Shown piece after piece: positions 17,205 to 25,493 of a stretch of DNA of 64,000 nucleotides. The notes under the pieces were generated by a model. The model ran no database searches and was not told where the DNA came from. It saw nothing but the letters and a program-made list of their open reading frames with translations. Every line of letters starts with the position of its first letter. The first letter of the stretch is position 1. The translations under genes were made by a program, and so were the position numbers. Source of the DNA: Streptomyces violaceusniger Tu 4113 (GTDB taxonomy: Bacteria > Actinomycetota > Actinomycetes > Streptomycetales > Streptomycetaceae); NCBI RefSeq assembly GCF_000147815.2, contig NC_015957.1, forward strand, positions 4,774,001 to 4,838,000. Reading direction: 5' to 3'.

Positions 17205-18748
17205 GAATCCGGGGTGCCCGCCAGGTCCTGGATACCGGACTCGTAGAGCACCGACAGGCCGACTTCCCCCGCGTCCGAACCCGCGTTGGGGCGTTCGGCC
17301 CGGTGGAAGGCTCCGGGGGTGAAGTCCATGGAGCCGATGACGTTGCGGGTGAAGGGCAGCGTCGCCAGATGCTGCGGGGTGTTGGTCCGCTTCTCCTCGC
17401 CGTTCACCCCCTCCATCGACATCACCTGCGGCCAGGTGCGCTGGATGCCCTTGGGGATCGTCGAGCCATGGAAGTTGACGAGCAGATGGTGGTCCGCGGT
17501 GGCCTTGAGGATCTCGTCGTACCAGCGCAGCGTCTCCTGGGCCTCGGAGTCCATGAAGTCGATCTTCACGCCCTTCACCCCCCACTTCTCCAGTGTGGGC
17601 AGCCACAGTTCGCGCTCCTCGGCGGTGTCGAGGTCGCGGTGGTGGATCCAGACCTGGATGCCCACATGCCGCTCGCGCGCGTAGTCCACGAGCTGCGGAA
17701 TCCAGCTGTTGCGCGGCCAGTCGGGGTCGGTGACATCCCACTGGTCGGGGTCGAAGTACCAGCCCGCGTCGACCACCACATACGGCCAGCCGCGCTGGGC
17801 CGCGTAGTCCACGTACCCCTTCTGCATCGACAGGCTCTGCCCGGCCGGTTTGCCGCCCGCGAGCCAGGTCCACAGGGCGGGCCCGGGCCGGATCCACGAG
17901 GTGTCGGCGACCCGCGACGCGGGTGCCAGATCGTCGGTGAAGGTGGATTGGGTGACGGTCCCCAGATCGCCCACGATCAGCGCGCGCCAGGGTGTGCTGA
18001 GCGGTCCGTCGGACGCGACCCGCTGGTCCCAGAGCCCGATGCGGTACGTGGGCTGCCCCTGCTGATGGATCAGCCGGGCGGCGGAGTAGCGGCCGGTGAG
18101 ATCCGACTCGGCGATCAGGGCGTAGCCGCCCGCCGTCTCGAAGAGCGCCTGGGCCATGTACTCACCGGTGGGCGCGGTCGCCGCGGTGTACTCCTTGAAC
18201 AGGTTCTCGTTGTCCTTGCGGTAATCGCCCAGCCACGCGGCCGCGTCCGGCGGCAGGGTGAAGGCCGAGGTCTCGCTGAGGACATCACCGCTGCCGGAGG
18301 GCAGGACATAGCGATAGGCGACCCCGTCGTCCGAGACCCGCACCACGAGGTCCAGCCGGGCGCTCCCGCTGCCCCGGAACCGGAAGCGGGTCTCGGTCAT
18401 CCGCGCCGTGCGCGAGCGCTCCTTGCCGACCGTCGACCGGTAGCGCTCCACGACGGTGCGGTCGTGGCGCCCCAGATAGCGCAGCCCGTGCGACAGATCC
18501 GCCCGTTCGGTGACGATGCCCACGGGCGAGGGCTCGAGCACCGTCCGTCCGCCCCGGGACACTTGGAGCGTCAGCGCTCCCGAGGCTCCGTCGAGCCGCA
18601 GTTGTGCGAGGGGACCGGAGTGGGGTGAGGGGCCGCGCACGGTCCAGGCGGAGTCCTTCGCCTGCGCGGGCCCGGTGATGAAGAGCGTCATGGCCAGGAC
18701 GCCGCAGAGCAGAAATGCCACAGCGGAGCGTCGGTAAGATCTCGGCAT
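16847..18748 (-). CDS. secreted GH97 alpha-glucosidase/alpha-galactosidase
   Basis: A 633-aa protein with a Sec signal (AVAFLLCGVLAMTLFITGPAQA, cleavage near residue 30). The N-terminal super-sandwich (residues about 35-280) and the central (beta/alpha)8 barrel are typical of GH97: PALWTWLAGGKPAG, VVVDAGWYFDPD, IQVWIHHRDLDTAEE and GVKIDFMDSEAQE, followed by LLVNFHGSTIPKG and a C-terminal beta domain. Asp397 in VKIDFMD aligns with the nucleophile of retaining members, so alpha-galactosidase-type retaining activity is more likely than inverting alpha-glucosidase. The protein acts outside the cell. Its 3' end overlaps the convergent unknown gene. An inverted repeat upstream may be an operator. 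Confidence 0.88.
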   Translation of the reverse strand: MPRSYRRSAVAFLLCGVLAMTLFITGPAQAKDSAWTVRGPSPHSGPLAQLRLDGASGALTLQVSRGGRTVLEPSPVGIVTERADLSHGLRYLGRHDRTVVERYRSTVGKERSRTARMTETRFRFRGSGSARLDLVVRVSDDGVAYRYVLPSGSGDVLSETSAFTLPPDAAAWLGDYRKDNENLFKEYTAATAPTGEYMAQALFETAGGYALIAESDLTGRYSAARLIHQQGQPTYRIGLWDQRVASDGPLSTPWRALIVGDLGTVTQSTFTDDLAPASRVADTSWIRPGPALWTWLAGGKPAGQSLSMQKGYVDYAAQRGWPYVVVDAGWYFDPDQWDVTDPDWPRNSWIPQLVDYARERHVGIQVWIHHRDLDTAEERELWLPTLEKWGVKGVKIDFMDSEAQETLRWYDEILKATADHHLLVNFHGSTIPKGIQRTWPQVMSMEGVNGEEKRTNTPQHLATLPFTRNVIGSMDFTPGAFHRAERPNAGSDAGEVGLSVLYESGIQDLAGTPDSYDARPLARRFLEQIPATWDRTRLLTGRPGESAVLARASGSRWFIGGTFTGPAHTAEVPLRLEKGRWLVDLILDGPDGLVRTPTVVRGGQTLSVPVRADGGFAAIACRWRPGLSTCDRP

Positions 18749-18763
18749 CGTTGCCTCCCGAAG

Positions 18764-18786
18764 CGGATACGTTACCGAGTCATCCG
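18764..18786. promoter_or_regulatory. inverted repeat upstream of the GH97 gene
   Basis: CGGAT and ATCCG are separated by 13 nt about 15-40 bp upstream of the GH97 start, within a locally AT-richer stretch. The position suits a repressor site controlling the gene. No regulator is assigned. Confidence 0.35.
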
Positions 18787-18940
18787 ATAACTGGGGAGGG
18801 GTCGGGCGGCATTACGCCCCGTCAAGGGTCAATGGGGCATGAGAGATCGGATCTATGAGTGGGCCGCTTCCCGGGACGAAGCTACGGGTAAGGGGTCGGC
18901 GGATGGACTCGCGTACGGTCCGGACAGGGAGGCGCACACG

Positions 18941-19165
18941 ATGAGCGGCACGGCTCGACCCGGCGACCCGGACCGGGAGACGGCGCACCGGGAGACAGCT
19001 GACCGGGAGATGGCGGACCCGGATCCCGACCCGGCCCCGGCGCCTGCCGAGCCCGAGGGCGGGGAGTCCGCCTGCTGGCTGGATCGGGTCTGCGCCGACT
19101 GCGGCGCGATCCAGGACACCGCGCCCTTCGCCCGCTGTGCGCGCTGCGGAGTGCCCGGCGAGTGA
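18941..19165 (+). CDS. small zinc-ribbon-like protein
   Basis: A 74-aa protein starting at ATG 18941, 8 nt after GGGAGG. The first 45 residues are charged and partly repetitive (DRETAHRETADREMADPDPDP). The C-terminal third carries two Cys pairs, CADCG and CARCG, spaced about 13 residues apart, plus an upstream Cys in ACWLDRVC, consistent with a single zinc ribbon. The longer frame from 18839 has no Shine-Dalgarno. The function is unknown; possible roles are nucleic-acid or protein contacts. It lies between the divergent GH97 gene and the RCK gene. Confidence 0.6.
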   Translation: MSGTARPGDPDRETAHRETADREMADPDPDPAPAPAEPEGGESACWLDRVCADCGAIQDTAPFARCARCGVPGE

Positions 19166-19237
19166 GCACACGGGGCGTCCGGTCGCCGGCCCCCGGTGCC
19201 CAACTCCCTTGGGCAGCCCACCAGGTACGGTCTGATC

Positions 19238-21313
19238 ATGACCGCCGGAGCGCGGGTGCCGACCGCAGGAGACCGCGGCCGCCGTACCCGCCCGGATGAC
19301 CCATGGCATCACGGACCAACGGGGGGCTTCGCCGTCGTGTTCTCCACCTCCACCTCCGACCCGCCGTCCCCCTCGGGAACGGCCCACATGGTCGTCTGCG
19401 GTGACGACGCGCTCGCCCACCGCCTCGCCGCCGAGCTCCACTTCGTCTACCGGACACAGGTGACGGTCGTCATCCCCGGCGGCACCCCCCTGGCGGACCC
19501 GGCCGGGCAGCAGGTGGCCGGATGGCGGCCGGGAGGCCGTACCTCCGCGCTCTTCGGCCGGTTCAGCGCGGCCGTCGGGCGGGTCGCGCTGCCCCGGCAG
19601 ACCGCGGACGACCCCGCTCCGGACGGGGGAGTGCGGGTCATGGAGGTCCCGGCGCTCGACGAAGAGGTGCTGACCGAGGCGGGTGCGGAGCATGCGACGG
19701 CGCTCGCCCTGGTCCATGACGACGACGAGGCCAACATCCACGCCGCCCTCCGTGCCCGCCGCCTCAACCCCCGGCTGCGGCTGGTGATCCGGCTCTACAA
19801 CCGCAAGCTCGGCCAGCATCTGGAGGAACTCCTCGACGAGGCGGCGCGGGTGGCCGATCCCGGGATGGACGCGGCGGAGCTGGACGCCACCACCACCGTA
19901 CTGTCGGACGCCGACACCGCGGCACCCGCGCTGGCGGCCACCGCCGTCGCGGGCACCAGCAAAGTGCTCCAGGCCGACGGGCTGCTGCTGCGCGCGGCCG
20001 AGCGCACCCCGCCCGGCCCCGACGAGGTGGCCCGCCCGGGGCTGTGCACCCTCGCCCTGCTCTCGTCCACCACCAGCGACCCCGGCGGCAGCGAGGGCTC
20101 CGACAGCAGCGGGGACGAAGGGCCCAAGCTGCTGCCCGGAGACGAGGAGGTGGCCGCCGCCACCGGCCGCGACACGGTGGTGCTCGAGGCCGTCTCCGCC
20201 ACCGGCCCACCGCTGCCGCCACGGCGGCTCGGCACCCGCAGACTGCCGCTCGCCTCGCTGTTCTCCCGCCGACTGCGCTGGTCCGTCGCCGGAATGGCGA
20301 TCGCCGTGCTCGCCCTCACCATCGCCTCCTGGCAGCTCACGGGCGCCGGTCTGCTCCGCGCCGCCTACCTCACGGTGCTGGACGTGCTGGCGATCGACGA
20401 CCCGGCGCTCGACGAGCCCACCGGACGCAAGGTCCTCCAACTGCTGTCCGGGCTGACCGGACTGCTGATGCTGCCCGTCCTGGTGGCCGCCGCGCTCGAA
20501 GCGCTGGGCACCTTCCGCACCGCCTCCACGCTGCGCCGCCCTCCGCGCGGCCTCTCCGGCCACGTCGTGCTGCTCGGGCTCGGCAAGGTCGGCACCCGGG
20601 TGCTGGCCAGACTCCGGGAGATGGACATTCCCGTGGTGTGCGTGGAAGAGGACCCCGGGGCGCGCGGCATCCCGCTGGCCCGCAGGCTGGGGGTGCCGAC
20701 GGTCATCGGCGATGTCACCCAGGAGGGCGTCCTGGAGGCCGCCAAGATCCAGCGGGCACACTCCCTGCTCGCCCTGACCAGCGTCGACACCACCAATCTG
20801 GAGGCGACGCTGTACGCCCGCTCGGTCAAGCCCCGGCTGCGGGTGGCGCTGCGCCTGTACGACGACCGCTTCGCCACCGCCGTCTACCGCACGCTGCGCG
20901 CGGCCCATCCGCGGGCCCTCACCCGCAGCCGCAGCGTCTCCAGCCTGGCGGCCCCGGCGTTCGCCGGAGCGATGATGGGGCGTCAGATCCTCGGCGCCAT
21001 ACCGGTCGAGCGCAGAGTGCTGCTCTTCGCCGCCCTGCATGTCGCCGGGCATCCGCAACTGGAGGGGCGTACCGTCGCCGAGGCGTTCGCGCCGGGCGCC
21101 TGGCGGGTGATCGCACTGGACGCGGCGGAACCCGCCGACCGGCAACGCGACCTCGCCGCGGCGCCTCCCTACGACGGTGCCACCCAGGCGCCCTCCCTGG
21201 TGTGGGATCTGCCCTCCGGCTATGTCCTGCGGCCGCACGATCGCGTGGTGCTGGCGGCCACCAGCCAGGGCCTGGGCGAAATCCTCGCGGGGGCGGCGGC
21301 CCGCCGGAACTGA
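19238..21313 (+). CDS. double TrkA-N/RCK membrane protein with 2-TM core
   Basis: About 691 aa. Residues about 50-180 form a first nucleotide-binding Rossmann/RCK domain (HMVVCGDDALAHRLAAEL). Residues about 345-440 hold two membrane segments (SVAGMAIAVLALTIASW and LLSGLTGLLMLPVLVAAAL), and a second RCK domain begins at HVVLLGLGKVGTRVLARLREM, followed by TrkA-C-like sequence. The layout is that of RCK-gated 2-TM potassium channels, but the pore loop between the segments reads YLTVLDVLAIDDPAL and lacks the TVGYG selectivity filter. It is therefore probably not a K+ channel itself, perhaps a partner subunit or sensor. The start is tentative: ATG 19238 has only a weak ribosome-binding site, and later starts are possible. 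Confidence 0.75.
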   Translation: MTAGARVPTAGDRGRRTRPDDPWHHGPTGGFAVVFSTSTSDPPSPSGTAHMVVCGDDALAHRLAAELHFVYRTQVTVVIPGGTPLADPAGQQVAGWRPGGRTSALFGRFSAAVGRVALPRQTADDPAPDGGVRVMEVPALDEEVLTEAGAEHATALALVHDDDEANIHAALRARRLNPRLRLVIRLYNRKLGQHLEELLDEAARVADPGMDAAELDATTTVLSDADTAAPALAATAVAGTSKVLQADGLLLRAAERTPPGPDEVARPGLCTLALLSSTTSDPGGSEGSDSSGDEGPKLLPGDEEVAAATGRDTVVLEAVSATGPPLPPRRLGTRRLPLASLFSRRLRWSVAGMAIAVLALTIASWQLTGAGLLRAAYLTVLDVLAIDDPALDEPTGRKVLQLLSGLTGLLMLPVLVAAALEALGTFRTASTLRRPPRGLSGHVVLLGLGKVGTRVLARLREMDIPVVCVEEDPGARGIPLARRLGVPTVIGDVTQEGVLEAAKIQRAHSLLALTSVDTTNLEATLYARSVKPRLRVALRLYDDRFATAVYRTLRAAHPRALTRSRSVSSLAAPAFAGAMMGRQILGAIPVERRVLLFAALHVAGHPQLEGRTVAEAFAPGAWRVIALDAAEPADRQRDLAAAPPYDGATQAPSLVWDLPSGYVLRPHDRVVLAATSQGLGEILAGAAARRN

Positions 21314-21377
21314 CGTCGAATCCGCCCGTGGTGCTCGCGGGAGCGGGGGCCACGTGGTGTGGCGGTGCCCGGGATGC

Positions 21378-21554
21378 GATGATGCCGGGCGACAAAGGCG
21401 ACGGCGGAACGAGGAAGCCGGTGTGAATCCGGCGCGGTGCCGCCACTGTGATCGGCGAGCGGATCCCGAACAGGCCACTGCCCGTACGCGCGGGTGGGAA
21501 GGCCGGGACGAGCATCGACCCGAGAGCCAGGAGACTCACGCGGTCGCCTCCTCG
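21378..21554 (+). ncRNA. cobalamin (B12) riboswitch
   Basis: Conserved cobalamin aptamer blocks occur in order. GAGGAAGCCGGTGTGAATCC is followed by GCGGTGCCGCCACTGTGA, then GGGAAGGCCGGG and the distal box CCGAGAGCCAGGAGAC. It lies about 70 nt upstream of a ferredoxin-like gene on the same strand. Boundaries are approximate. A CCTCCTC just after the aptamer can pair with the downstream Shine-Dalgarno, suggesting translational control by adenosyl- or methylcobalamin. Confidence 0.93.
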
Positions 21555-21614
21555 ACGGGGTGTGTCGATGTGCGGCTCCGCCGCGTGGGGGGCGGACTTC
21601 CCCGGAGGAGGGCG
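21545..21614 (+). promoter_or_regulatory. anti-Shine-Dalgarno/Shine-Dalgarno pair of the riboswitch expression platform
   Basis: CGCCTCCTC (21545-21553) is complementary to GAGGAGGGCG (21605-21614), seven consecutive pairs plus two more after a one-base bulge. The second strand is the ribosome-binding site of the gene at 21622. Sequestration when cobalamin is bound would block translation. The switch mechanism is inference from pairing. Confidence 0.55.
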
Positions 21615-21621
21615 ATGCACC

Positions 21622-22005
21622 ATGCCTGTCAGGCCGACCGACCCGGTGCCATGCCGGGTGACCGTATGCCGGGACTGCTGTTGCGGCAGCCCCAAGGTGA
21701 CCGGAATCGACCATGGGGCACAGATCGCACGGCTCGGTGAGGAAGCGCCCGTGCGCGTCTCCGAGTGTCTGGACGTCTGCGATCAGGCCAATGTGATCGT
21801 GGTGCAGCCATCGGCCGCCGGACGTGCCGCCGGGGGCAGGCCGGTGTGGCTCGGCCTGGTCAACGACCGGGATGCGACAGAGGACGTCGTGGCCTGGGTC
21901 ACGGCGGGCGGCCCCGGCGTGGCGCCGCTGCCCGACATCCTCGATCTGTACGCCTTCTCGCCACGGCGGCGCGCCTCGCCCGAGCCGTCGTCCGGCGGAC
22001 GCTGA
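21622..22005 (+). CDS. (2Fe-2S) ferredoxin-like domain protein under B12 control
   Basis: A 127-aa protein with a thioredoxin-like ferredoxin fold. CRDCCCGSPKVTG near residue 16 and SECLDVCDQANVIVV near residue 55 supply Cys residues typical of these ferredoxins, followed by the strand WLGLVNDRDATEDVVAWV. ATG 21622 has a strong GGAGGAGG 8-10 nt upstream. Placement directly behind a cobalamin riboswitch suggests a role in cobalt handling, corrin biosynthesis or cobalamin recycling; homologues of this type commonly lie near such genes in actinobacteria. No other cobalamin gene is visible here. Iron-sulfur binding is predicted, not shown. Confidence 0.8.
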   Translation: MPVRPTDPVPCRVTVCRDCCCGSPKVTGIDHGAQIARLGEEAPVRVSECLDVCDQANVIVVQPSAAGRAAGGRPVWLGLVNDRDATEDVVAWVTAGGPGVAPLPDILDLYAFSPRRRASPEPSSGGR

Positions 22006-22161
22006 CCGGCCGAAGTTCCCTATGCCGCCCGGGAGTTGCTCATTGGGAGCAGGAGTCTGGCGGCCCCGCACCCTGTGGGCTACCGTCGGTAACACGTTGC
22101 CGTCGCGGCAACCCCCTTCGCATCTCCCGCACCCTCCGAACCCCCTTCCGGAAGGCAGCCC

Positions 22162-23967
22162 ATGGAGAACTCCACAGAGAATGCCGCCTCGTTTGACGGG
22201 ATCAGCCGCCGCCGCGCCCTGACGGCGGCGGGCGGTGTGCTCGCCGGCGCCGCGCTCGCCCAGGCGGCGGGTCCGGCCTTCGCCGCCTCCGGGGCGTCCT
22301 CGGACGCGGACGCCATCGTGGTCGGCGGCGGGCTCGCCGGGCTCGTCGCCACGGCGGAGCTGGCGGCCGCGGGACGCAAGGTGCTCCTCCTCGACCAGGA
22401 GCCCGAGAGCAACCTCGGCGGCCAGGCGTTCTGGTCCTTCGGCGGCCTGTTCTTCGTCGACTCCGAGGAACAGCGGCTGATGGGCATCAAGGACTCCCAC
22501 GAACTGGCCTGGCAGGACTGGCTCGGCACGGCCGGCTTCGACCGCGGCGTCTCCGACCCCGGCGGCCAGGACTACTGGGCCCGCAAATGGGCCGAGGCGT
22601 ACGTGGATTTCGCGGCCGGGGAGAAGCGGTCCTGGCTGCACGGGCTCGGCGTGCAGTGGTTCCCGATCGTCGGCTGGGCTGAGCGCGGCGGCGGCCTCGC
22701 GGACGGGCACGGCAACTCGGTGCCGCGTTTCCACGTCACCTGGGGCACCGGTCCGGCCGTGGTCGAGCCGTTCGAGAAGAAGGTGCGGGCCGCCGCGAAG
22801 GACGGGCGGGTGAGCTTCAAGTTCCGGCACCGGGTGGACGATCTGGTGGTCACCGGCGGTGCCGTCACCGGGGTCAGCGGCGCGATCCTGGAGCCGAGCG
22901 ACGCCGCCCGCGGCAAGCCCACCTCGCGCACCGTGGTCGGCCACTTCGAGCTCAGCGCCCCGGTGGTGATCGTCACCTCGGGCGGTATCGGCGCCAACCA
23001 CGATCTCGTACGGCGGAACTGGCCCGACCGGCTCGGCACACCGCCGAAGTTCATGGTCACCGGCGTCCCGGCGTACGTGGACGGCCGGATGCTCGCGATC
23101 ACCGAGAAGGCGGGCGGACGGATCGTCAATCCCGACCGCATGTGGCACTACACCGAGGGCCTCAGGAACTACGCCCCGATCTGGCCGGGCCACGGCATCC
23201 GCATTCTGCCCGGCCCCTCGTCGATGTGGTTCGACGCGAAGGGCAAGCGCTTCTCCACCCCCGACATCCCGGGCTACGACACCCTGCACACCCTCGGGAC
23301 GATCACCGCCACCGGCTATGACTACTCCTGGTTCGTCACCACCCAGAAGATCATGGCCAAGGAGTTCGCGCTCTCGGGCTCCGAGCAGAACCCGGACCTG
23401 ACCAACAAGGACATCCTGCAGCTCCTCTCCCGCATCTGGCAGACACCCGAGCCGATCCAGCGGTTCCGGGACAAGGGCGAGGACTTCGTCGTCGCCAACA
23501 CCTTGCCCCAACTGGTCGCGGGGATGAACAAGTTGACCGGCGACAACCTCATCGACCTGGCGGACCTCACCCGGCAGGTCGAGGCCCGCGACCGCGAGAT
23601 CGCCAACCCGTACACCAAGGACGTCCAGGTCATGGGCATCCGCAACGCGCTCGCCTACCCCGGGGACACGCTCAGCCGCACCGCCTCCGCGCACCGGATC
23701 CTGGACCCGTCCGCCGGACCGCTGATCGCCGTGCGCCTCAACATCCTCACCCGCAAGACCCTCGGCGGTCTCCAGACCGACCTCTCCGGCCGCGTCCTGG
23801 ACGGCTCCGGCAACCCGATCACCGGTCTGTACGCGGCCGGCGAGGTCTCGGGCTTCGGCGGCGGGGGAGTGCACGGCTACCGCTCCCTGGAGGGCACCTT
23901 CCTCGGCGGCTGCCTGTTCTCGGGCCGCGCCGCGGGCCGTGCGGCGGCGGCCGCGACCGCGACCTGA
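22162..23967 (+). CDS. Tat-exported FAD-binding dehydrogenase (fumarate reductase / ketosteroid dehydrogenase-like)
   Basis: A 601-aa flavoprotein with a twin-arginine-type leader (ISRRRALTAAGGVLAGAALAQAAGPAFA), suggesting export of the folded, FAD-loaded enzyme. The dinucleotide motif ADAIVVGGGLAGLVATAELAA lies near residues 49-69, the flavin-domain segment GGQAFWSFGGLFFVDS follows, and the C-terminal FAD contact reads GLYAAGEVSGFGGGGVHGYR, with LEGTFLGGCLFSGRAAG closing the fold. The family includes fumarate reductase flavoproteins and 3-ketosteroid delta1-dehydrogenases, and substrate identity cannot be told by eye. GGAAGGCAG precedes ATG 22162. It follows the B12-regulated gene by 156 bp and probably has its own promoter. 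Confidence 0.88.
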   Translation: MENSTENAASFDGISRRRALTAAGGVLAGAALAQAAGPAFAASGASSDADAIVVGGGLAGLVATAELAAAGRKVLLLDQEPESNLGGQAFWSFGGLFFVDSEEQRLMGIKDSHELAWQDWLGTAGFDRGVSDPGGQDYWARKWAEAYVDFAAGEKRSWLHGLGVQWFPIVGWAERGGGLADGHGNSVPRFHVTWGTGPAVVEPFEKKVRAAAKDGRVSFKFRHRVDDLVVTGGAVTGVSGAILEPSDAARGKPTSRTVVGHFELSAPVVIVTSGGIGANHDLVRRNWPDRLGTPPKFMVTGVPAYVDGRMLAITEKAGGRIVNPDRMWHYTEGLRNYAPIWPGHGIRILPGPSSMWFDAKGKRFSTPDIPGYDTLHTLGTITATGYDYSWFVTTQKIMAKEFALSGSEQNPDLTNKDILQLLSRIWQTPEPIQRFRDKGEDFVVANTLPQLVAGMNKLTGDNLIDLADLTRQVEARDREIANPYTKDVQVMGIRNALAYPGDTLSRTASAHRILDPSAGPLIAVRLNILTRKTLGGLQTDLSGRVLDGSGNPITGLYAAGEVSGFGGGGVHGYRSLEGTFLGGCLFSGRAAGRAAAAATAT

Positions 23968-24079
23968 ACCGGGGGACGGATGGACGGTGGCGCACCGGGT
24001 ACATGGCAGACTCCTCCTGCGGTCCGCGGGCGGCCGGGACCAACCGCGGCCCGTCAAGTCGCCGGGGCAGGGAGGGTGC

Positions 24080-24421
24080 ATGGGCGGGGACGATCCGCAT
24101 ATCCATGTCGAGTCGAAGGTCGTCCGAGGCGTCGCCGCCGTCCGCAACATGATGGCGTCCACCTTCGGGCTGGCCGGTGACCTGCCGAGCCGCATCGCCA
24201 CCGGATGCGGAGTGCGGGCGCCGTACGCGATGACCTCTCCGCGTCCGGAGAACGTCACCTGCCTTGCCTGCCGCGAGTACGCGCGGCTGGAGCATCTGCG
24301 CTTCGCGGACGAGCTCGAACGGCTGGGGCTGATGCCCGGATCGACCATCAGCACGGACCAGGCGAAGCTGGCCGCGGACCGGCATCGCGACCTCGCGGAG
24401 CGGTTTTCGATCGCGGAGTGA
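24080..24421 (+). CDS. hypothetical protein with CxxC motif
   Basis: A 113-aa protein with no recognised domain. ATG 24080 is preceded by GGGAGGG. The central TSPRPENVTCLACREYAR contains one CxxC pair and the rest is mainly helical and charged. One CxxC alone could suggest metal binding as a dimer, but this is speculation. It converges on the EamA transporter gene and lies 112 bp after the flavoprotein gene; no functional link is visible. Codon use (G/C third positions) and the good ribosome-binding site support a real gene. Confidence 0.6.
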   Translation: MGGDDPHIHVESKVVRGVAAVRNMMASTFGLAGDLPSRIATGCGVRAPYAMTSPRPENVTCLACREYARLEHLRFADELERLGLMPGSTISTDQAKLAADRHRDLAERFSIAE

Positions 24422-24473
24422 TGGGGCGGACGGCCAAGCGTTCGCCGCCCGCCCCCCTCGTCGACGGACTCCG

Positions 24474-25493
24474 CTACGGCACCCGCCCCGGGTCCGGCCG
24501 AGCAACCGTGTGCTCCGCCCCTGTGCGCTGTGGCGGCGTCACGCCTTCCGGCCGCTGTCGGCGCCGCCTGGAGACGGCTGTCGGGGCGGTGAGGACGGCC
24601 AGGCAGGCGAGGACGAGCGCGATGCCGGTCCAGCCGACGGCGGGGAGCCGTTCGCCGATGACCAGGACGGCGAGGACGGCGGCGACGGCCGGTTCGAGCA
24701 GGGAGAGCGTGGTCGCCGTGCTGGCGGGCACATGCGCCAGTCCCCAGCCGAACAGGACGTAGCCGGCGAACATGGGCACCACCGCCATGTAGGCGCCGAC
24801 GGCCATATTGGACCCGGAGTCGAGCAGCGGGGCGCCGGTGACCAGGAGGACGGGCACGAGGAGCACCCCGCCCAAGCCGAACACCGCGCCCATCGCCGCG
24901 CGGGAGGAGATGCCGTGGGTGATCAGCCGGTGCGCCGCCCAGGAGTAGAGGGCATAGGTCGTGGCCGCGATGAGACCGAGCCCCACGCCGAGCATCGTGG
25001 CGGCCATGGATGGCTGCCCCCGGTCGCCGGGGTCCTGAGCGGCTTGGGCCGCGCACAGCATGAGGGTGCCCAGGAGGCCCAGGGCGGCGCCGAGTGTCCA
25101 GCGGCGCGTCAGCCGGCGGCGGTCCATGACGCGTTCGATCACGGCTGAGGCCAGTGGCGCCATGCCGATCGACACCACGGTTCCCACCGCCACTCCGGCC
25201 AGGTGCATCGAGCTGTAGAACGCCAACGGGTAGACCGCCACCGCGAACGCGCCGAGCAGTACGGTGCCGCGCCGCGCACGCAGTCGCGGGGCCTGACGGA
25301 CGACGCTGGGGGCCGCGACCAGGGCTTGGAGCAGTCCGCCCAGGCCCATGGCGACGGCGCCGATGGCGAGGGGCCCCACCCCCGGGGCGAAGGTCGCCGC
25401 GGTGCCGGTGGTGCCCCACAGCACGGACGCGGCGAGCACACACAACGATCCGGCGCCCGCGAGACGGGCGCCGTGTCCGGTGGGCCGCCTCAC
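24474..25493 (-). CDS. EamA/DMT family transporter
   Basis: A 339-aa membrane protein with ten hydrophobic segments arranged as two five-helix EamA repeats, starting with LAGAGSLCVLAASVLWGTTGTAATF and again around ATTYALYSWAAHRLITHG. Repeat-end motifs such as LSLLEPAVAAVLAVLVIGERL are typical of RhaT/YdcZ-type metabolite exporters. I chose GTG 25493 because it overlaps the TetR stop by 4 nt (GTGA), implying translational coupling; the open frame upstream to 25874 is just the TetR coding region in another phase. The cytoplasmic tail is basic and Pro-rich. The gene is presumably repressed by the upstream TetR protein; the exported compound is unknown. Confidence 0.9.
   Translation of the reverse strand: MRRPTGHGARLAGAGSLCVLAASVLWGTTGTAATFAPGVGPLAIGAVAMGLGGLLQALVAAPSVVRQAPRLRARRGTVLLGAFAVAVYPLAFYSSMHLAGVAVGTVVSIGMAPLASAVIERVMDRRRLTRRWTLGAALGLLGTLMLCAAQAAQDPGDRGQPSMAATMLGVGLGLIAATTYALYSWAAHRLITHGISSRAAMGAVFGLGGVLLVPVLLVTGAPLLDSGSNMAVGAYMAVVPMFAGYVLFGWGLAHVPASTATTLSLLEPAVAAVLAVLVIGERLPAVGWTGIALVLACLAVLTAPTAVSRRRRQRPEGVTPPQRTGAEHTVARPDPGRVP

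Noticed and set aside
18839..18940. Longer start for the zinc-ribbon protein
   Set aside because: No ribosome-binding site before 18839, whereas GGGAGG precedes ATG 18941 at proper distance.
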